Positions 60,383-64,000 of a stretch of 64,000 nt of DNA are shown piece by piece. Both the position numbers and the translations under genes were made by a program. The notes beneath the pieces were generated by a model. That model made no database searches and was not told the DNA's origin. It saw nothing but the letters and a program-made list of their open reading frames with translations. How positions within the stretch are numbered: position 1 is the first letter of the stretch; every line of letters begins with the position of its first letter. Source of the stretch: Candidatus Woesearchaeota archaeon (GTDB lineage: Archaea; Nanoarchaeota; Nanoarchaeia; Woesearchaeales; JAGVZT01); the NCBI GenBank assembly GCA_017608295.1, contig JAFCGF010000001.1:124001-188000 (forward strand), given 5' to 3'.

Positions 60383-61073
60383 ACAACGGGCGAGCCCAGA
60401 GCATTTTTCAGCTCCTCCTGTTTCTGTTGCTGAAGCGCTTTCCTTCTCTTTTGTTAAGCAGGATGGCTGGGGACTGAATTATTTGAAGACACCTTCTGGC
60501 AGGCAGCTCACAAGGTTTAGCATTATGGGGATTCTTGTCGGAAGGCCTGACGAACAGACACTGATTATTGATGACGGCTCGGGTTCGGTTGTTACCCGCC
60601 TGTTAGATAGAGCCCACGAGGATTTTTCTATTGGTGATGTCGTGAACGTGAGGGCTCGGCCAGGTGAAGTGAACGGCGAGAGATTCCTGTTCGCTGAGAT
60701 AGTGAAGAAGCTGGGCAATCCTGCCTGGCTTAGGTTCAGGCAGCGGGAACTGGAGAGCCGCACTGATGAGCCAGGTAAGGTTGTGATGGAAGCATCGAAG
60801 GGAGGTGTTACTGACGAGCCTGTGCCGGAGATTCTAGAAGAGGCACCTGCTGTCGCACCTGCAGAAGCAACTACTGCAAAGCCTCAGAGACCTGAAGACA
60901 GGCTGTCCGCCATCATCCGAGACCTCGACGAAGGAAGCGGCGCTGATGTCGGCGATGTGATGAAGAAGGCTGAGGAAGATGGTGTGGATAATGCCGAGAA
61001 CCTCATGCAGTCGTTGTTAGAGCAGGGAGAAATATTTGTCCCGCGCCCTGGCTTGGTCAAGACTCTGGAGTAA
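60339..61073 (+). CDS. OB-fold plus winged-helix protein, RPA2-like
   Basis: This 244-residue protein probably binds single-stranded DNA beside MCM. An OB-fold-like segment (QLTRFSIMGILVGRPDEQTLIIDDGSGSVVTRLLD, INVRARPG region) spans about 55-125. A Pro/Ala/Glu-rich linker follows, then a C-terminal helical part (PEDRLSAIIRDLDEGSGADVGDVMKKAEEDGVDNAENLMQSL) that resembles the winged helix at the end of MCM and RPA32. The start is uncertain: GTG at 60339 overlaps MCM by 44 nt and GTG at 60360 by 23 nt. No ribosome site fixes it. Overlap with mcm implies coupled expression and a joint role. Confidence 0.7.
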   Translation: MKSLSQDVDTSRNSEQRASPEHFSAPPVSVAEALSFSFVKQDGWGLNYLKTPSGRQLTRFSIMGILVGRPDEQTLIIDDGSGSVVTRLLDRAHEDFSIGDVVNVRARPGEVNGERFLFAEIVKKLGNPAWLRFRQRELESRTDEPGKVVMEASKGGVTDEPVPEILEEAPAVAPAEATTAKPQRPEDRLSAIIRDLDEGSGADVGDVMKKAEEDGVDNAENLMQSLLEQGEIFVPRPGLVKTLE

Positions 61074-61082
61074 GATGAGTAA

Positions 61083-62051
61083 TCAGATTCTATCTGCGAT
61101 TTCCTGGAGGTACTCGTCTTCCTGTGCCCTGTACCAATCGCGCAGCTCTTCGTGATAATCATCCATGAGCTTACTGGCTTTTCTGTCCTTGCCAAAGATT
61201 TCCACTATGGTGAGCCTGTTGTCTGGCCATCCGCATAGCAGGTCTTCGAGTTCAGCAGAGATGAAATTTGCAGGGCCCTCTCGTCGTGATTCTTCTGCCT
61301 TGTAAAAGGACTCCTTTTCTTCACTAAATTCATCAGGGCTCATCTCGAACTCCACAGCACACCAGCCGTGCTTATCGTGCCACCGCAGATCTCGCCTCAA
61401 GACAGTGCCTGATATCTTCCCTTCCTTGAGTCCTGTTAGATAATCAGTGAGCTCATGTTCTGCTATGTCAAGAAGTCCGCTTTCAAGCCTGTGGTAGAGC
61501 TCCTGATCAACAATATTTTTCTCTTCCTCAACCAGTGCGGTGTAGGTCTGCTCGAAGCGTGGTCTCGCGCTGTCGAAGTGCTCGTAGATGAAGCACTTGC
61601 CAATGTCCTGGTCAAGGGCATTCACGTCTTCGTAGATTGGTTCGAGGTAACTCTCCCTTTCTTCCTTTTTTCTTCCCTTTTCTCCTAGGCTGACATAAGT
61701 AGTCATGATTATGCTGATTGCTGCTCCAGCAATTAATCCAGGAAGTGCTCCAATTGCTCCCCCTATCACGGCTCCCCCTGCTATGCTTCCAGCATACATG
61801 CTAGTATCTCCATACCTGTCATGGAAAGGGATGTAAGGCCAAAGCGTTTTGAGATATGATTCATCATCAGAGAGCCAGGAGAGCATCCTGAAGAACGGTT
61901 GTATTGACTGGTCCACTCTCGCCATGTCATTGTCAACATAGCTGTCCAGCACTTCTTTGAGCGTGGTCTCGCCTGCGATAGCTTCTGCCACAAATGGATA
62001 GGATTCTGCTGCACACCTATATTTGTCCTGGTCGTGTTCAGTCTCAAGCAT
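61083..62051 (-). CDS. Tandem-family protein 1 with glycine-rich hydrophobic segment
   Basis: This 322-residue protein is the last of four tandem paralogs. Its core has IGKCFIYEHFDSARPRFEQTY, VEEEKNIVDQELYHRLESG and DIAEHELTDYLTGLKEG, shared with the other three. A Gly/Ala-rich hydrophobic run (SIAGGAVIGGAIGALPGLIAGAAISIIM) suggests a membrane hairpin or glycine zipper. It alone has a C-terminal extension of about 110 residues (FEMSPDEFSEEKESFYKAEE). The ATG overlaps the preceding stop (TGATG), so the array is translationally coupled. No family was recognised. Confidence 0.6.
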   Translation of the reverse strand: MLETEHDQDKYRCAAESYPFVAEAIAGETTLKEVLDSYVDNDMARVDQSIQPFFRMLSWLSDDESYLKTLWPYIPFHDRYGDTSMYAGSIAGGAVIGGAIGALPGLIAGAAISIIMTTYVSLGEKGRKKEERESYLEPIYEDVNALDQDIGKCFIYEHFDSARPRFEQTYTALVEEEKNIVDQELYHRLESGLLDIAEHELTDYLTGLKEGKISGTVLRRDLRWHDKHGWCAVEFEMSPDEFSEEKESFYKAEESRREGPANFISAELEDLLCGWPDNRLTIVEIFGKDRKASKLMDDYHEELRDWYRAQEDEYLQEIADRI

Positions 62052-62752
62052 CAGATGTCCTCCTTCAACTCAGCTAGGTATGTCATAAGCTCGTGTTCTG
62101 CCATGTCGACTGCACCGAATTCGAGCTGTTCATAGAGAGTCTGGTCGACGAGGGTTTTATCTTCTTCATCCAGTGCGATGTAGGTCTTCTCAAAGCGCTC
62201 TCTTTGCTCTTCGAAGTAATCATAGAGGAAGCATTTACCAATGTCCTGGTCGAAAATCTGAGCCAGCTCATATGCTGGTGCGTAGATCTCATCCAAATTT
62301 CTTCTGAAACTCCAATTCTCAGCCATCCCCTTCGAACTTGCTAATGTGAATACTGTGCTTCCTAATGCCAGCCCAGCACAAATCAATGCCACTCCTGCGC
62401 CCACTACAGGGTTTATGGCGGTAAGTCCAGCCACTACACCTATGGTGCCAGATCCAGCGGTGAATCCCTTAAAACTTCCTCCAATTGACATCACAAGGGC
62501 GGCATAATGCATCTTATCTATCTGTTCTTCATCAAGGTCTGTGGCGACGGTGCACATCGAGTCTATGCACCTGTCGATGTCTTTCTGGGCTTCATCCCTA
62601 TCCTCATATGATGATTTCTTCTTGATTAGATTGGCTATGCTGTAATCGAGCTCATGCTCGAAGGTGTACCACCCATGAATCTGACCCTTGATTCTGCTAT
62701 CTTCTTCTGCCTTCTGCTGATAGAACTCTCTGGAATGTATCGTTTCAAGCAT
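62051..62752 (-). CDS. Tandem-family protein 2 with glycine-rich hydrophobic segment
   Basis: This 233-residue protein shares with its neighbours IGKCFLYDYFEEQRERFEKTY, EEDKTLVDQTLYEQLEFG and DMAEHELMTYL. A long hydrophobic Gly-rich part (GTIGVVAGLTAINPVVGAGVALICAGLALG) replaces the middle. The start is taken as ATG at 62752 with AGGTGA 5 nt upstream rather than GTG at 62761. It lies between the first and third paralogs and overlaps both. Its function is unknown; membrane association is likely. Confidence 0.6.
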   Translation of the reverse strand: MLETIHSREFYQQKAEEDSRIKGQIHGWYTFEHELDYSIANLIKKKSSYEDRDEAQKDIDRCIDSMCTVATDLDEEQIDKMHYAALVMSIGGSFKGFTAGSGTIGVVAGLTAINPVVGAGVALICAGLALGSTVFTLASSKGMAENWSFRRNLDEIYAPAYELAQIFDQDIGKCFLYDYFEEQRERFEKTYIALDEEDKTLVDQTLYEQLEFGAVDMAEHELMTYLAELKEDI

Positions 62753-63431
62753 CTGGCTCACCTACTTTGAGTGCGGTAAGATAATCTATGAGCTCATGCT
62801 CCGCCATGTCTACTGCGCCGAACTCGAGTTGTTCATAAAGATTCTTGTCCACGAAGTCTTTCTCTTCCTCATCCAGTGCGATGTAAGTCTGCTCGAAGCG
62901 TTCTCTTCCAGTGTGGAAGTGGTCGAGGATGAACGCCCTGCCGATTGATTCATCAACAGTAATGGCAGCATCGTACACCTCTTTGAATGTCCTGCGAGTA
63001 TCCTCTTTCCAGTGCGCACCCACGAGCGTCCCTGCACCTCCAGCAAAGGCCTTATATCCACCCAGGCACATGGCGACAAAGCCGATTCCCCCCAGGATAG
63101 GAACAGCCATGAGGAGCCCCCCTGCGAGATACCACCCCATCCCCTTCAGGCTGTGCTTCATGAGTGAGTCAGTGTTGGCGAGGATAGCTGCCTTCGAATG
63201 CTCGTAGCTCTGGTCGAAGTGCTCTGAATGGAGTTCATAGGTGAGTGCGACATGTGATTTGAATTCCTTGAGTATCTCGACCGTTTGCTCTTTATCTTCT
63301 GAGGCAACCAAGCGCTCTAGGATGTCGTCGAGAGTGGACTCTAAGGTTTCCTCTCCCACAAGGACGGATTCGAACCATTCATGCTCCTCTGCCTGTGCGA
63401 GATATTTCTCCCGTAATTCATTCTCCAGCAT
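62745..63431 (-). CDS. Tandem-family protein 3 with glycine-rich hydrophobic segment
   Basis: This 228-residue protein has the shared core IGRAFILDHFHTGRERFEQTY, EEEKDFVDKNLYEQLEFG and DMAEHELIDYL, with a hydrophobic segment (MGWYLAGGLLMAVPILGGIGFVAMCLGG). The N-terminal 100 residues contain two helices with a DRHxD-free acid pattern (ESVLVGEETLESTLDD, HSEHFDQSYEHSKAAI) that recur in protein 1. Start is ATG at 63431 with GAGGT 5 nt upstream. Residue identity with protein 2 is high in the C-terminal 60 residues, implying recent duplication. Confidence 0.6.
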   Translation of the reverse strand: MLENELREKYLAQAEEHEWFESVLVGEETLESTLDDILERLVASEDKEQTVEILKEFKSHVALTYELHSEHFDQSYEHSKAAILANTDSLMKHSLKGMGWYLAGGLLMAVPILGGIGFVAMCLGGYKAFAGGAGTLVGAHWKEDTRRTFKEVYDAAITVDESIGRAFILDHFHTGRERFEQTYIALDEEEKDFVDKNLYEQLEFGAVDMAEHELIDYLTALKVGEPDA

Positions 63432-64000
63432 CGTCGACCTCATCTGTTAGAATTCCGCTGAGATAATTGTCAAGCTCATGCTCTGCCATGTCAAGTGCGC
63501 CGTGCTCCAGCAGATTGTACAGTTTCGTCTCGATGGCTTCTTGCTCCTCGGGTTCGAGATTCTGATATGTTTTTCCAAAGCGCTCTAGATTGTTTTCAAA
63601 ATGCTCATAGATGAAGCATTTTCCTATTGCCTGGTCAGTGTCACGCGCTACATTGTAGAGTGAGTTGAAAATAGTGTCTTTATTCTCCCAGAGCATTTTT
63701 CCTCGCTTTGCCTTGTCGATGTAGGCACTGTACCCCAGGAACCCCGCTGCCCAGACGGCTACCTCAATCAGGAAGAGCGGTCCAGCCCAGATAAGAGCAA
63801 TCCCTCCGACCTCAGCCCCAAGATATGCTTTTGATGCGAGGTTATTGAACTTTGAATTGACCATATTCTTGGCTTTTTCTTCGTCTCCAAGTATTACGTA
63901 CTCTGGGCACGTCAGCCTGAGAACGGTCATATACTCCTGGAAATCCCTGAGGAAATCCTTCTTTCCCTTTGCAAAGGTGCCGGACCTATCTTCAAGTTCA
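63418..64000 (-). CDS. Tandem-family protein 4, partial at right edge
   Basis: The frame continues without a stop to the right edge, so the N-terminus is missing. The visible 193 codons include TFAKGKKDFLRDFQEYMTV, the hydrophobic part (GAEVGGIALIWAGPLFLIEVAVWAAGFLGY), IGKCFIYEHFENNLERFGKTY, PEEQEAIETKLYNLLEHG and DMAEHELDNYLSGI. It is the most diverged of the four visible paralogs. It overlaps the start of protein 3 and probably lies nearer the operon promoter. The function is unknown. Confidence 0.6.
   Translation of the reverse strand, partial: ELEDRSGTFAKGKKDFLRDFQEYMTVLRLTCPEYVILGDEEKAKNMVNSKFNNLASKAYLGAEVGGIALIWAGPLFLIEVAVWAAGFLGYSAYIDKAKRGKMLWENKDTIFNSLYNVARDTDQAIGKCFIYEHFENNLERFGKTYQNLEPEEQEAIETKLYNLLEHGALDMAEHELDNYLSGILTDEVDDAGE

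Overview
The window is archaeal chromosome. The evidence is a TATA-binding protein, MCM helicase, aIF5B, ABCE1/RLI, the PAN proteasomal ATPase, XPD-type helicases, RNase P subunit Rpp30, an archaeal initiator tRNA, and many genes whose start codon lies about 22-30 nt after a TATA-like box (leaderless transcription), alongside others with Shine-Dalgarno sites. Several traits recall small-genome or DPANN-like lineages: Cys-rich secreted proteins, DUF5667-like and DUF4382-like domains, and a NUMOD3 protein. No rRNA or other decisive marker is present, so the phylum is left open.

Layout. 1-6 kb: a partial M42 aminopeptidase, an unknown protein, ABCE1 and a three-PAS/two-HTH regulator. 7.0-10.6 kb, minus strand: an overlapping operon with a candidate modifier ending in Gly-Gly-Gln, an E2-like protein, a JAMM isopeptidase-like protein and a two-domain E1-like enzyme. 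This is the gene order of bacterial Bil operons (Ubl, E2, DUB, E1) and is the most interesting system here. 10.7-16.1 kb: NAD(P)HX epimerase and two divergently arranged XPD-like helicases. 16-22 kb: small unknown genes, an HD hydrolase, a MutY lacking its iron-sulfur cysteines, aIF5B and a PUA protein. 22-31 kb: a lipoprotein, a protein with four 123-bp repeats, PurB, a TrmI-type methyltransferase, two HD-GYP-type proteins, a shortened NFACT protein and a radical SAM protein.

31-37.5 kb is the accessory-looking part. It holds two primase-tail fragments, a receiver domain with its phospho-acceptor Asp replaced by Glu, a secreted Cys-repeat protein, a divergent regulator locus with two identical 14-bp palindromes around a shared TATA box, a NUMOD3 protein, a possible broken ORF and an MNT/HEPN pair.

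37.5-64 kb returns to core functions: SMC, initiator tRNA, RNase HII, PAN, TldE/TldD, a four-gene SpoT-like HD operon, a PhoU-like regulator, an aminotransferase, a Cas4-like nuclease, a ClpX-like ATPase, Rpp30, a ThiI-like protein with a degenerate PP-loop, TBP, and MCM overlapping an OB-fold/winged-helix protein. The right edge carries four tandem paralogs of an unknown family with glycine-rich hydrophobic segments, the last cut by the window.

Functional links: MCM plus the OB-fold protein, RNase HII, SMC and XPD serve replication and repair. aIF5B, ABCE1, the NFACT protein, initiator tRNA and Rpp30 serve translation and RNA processing. PAN, the ClpX-like ATPase, the M42 peptidase, TldD/E and the E1/E2/JAMM operon form an unusually rich set of protein-modification and turnover genes.
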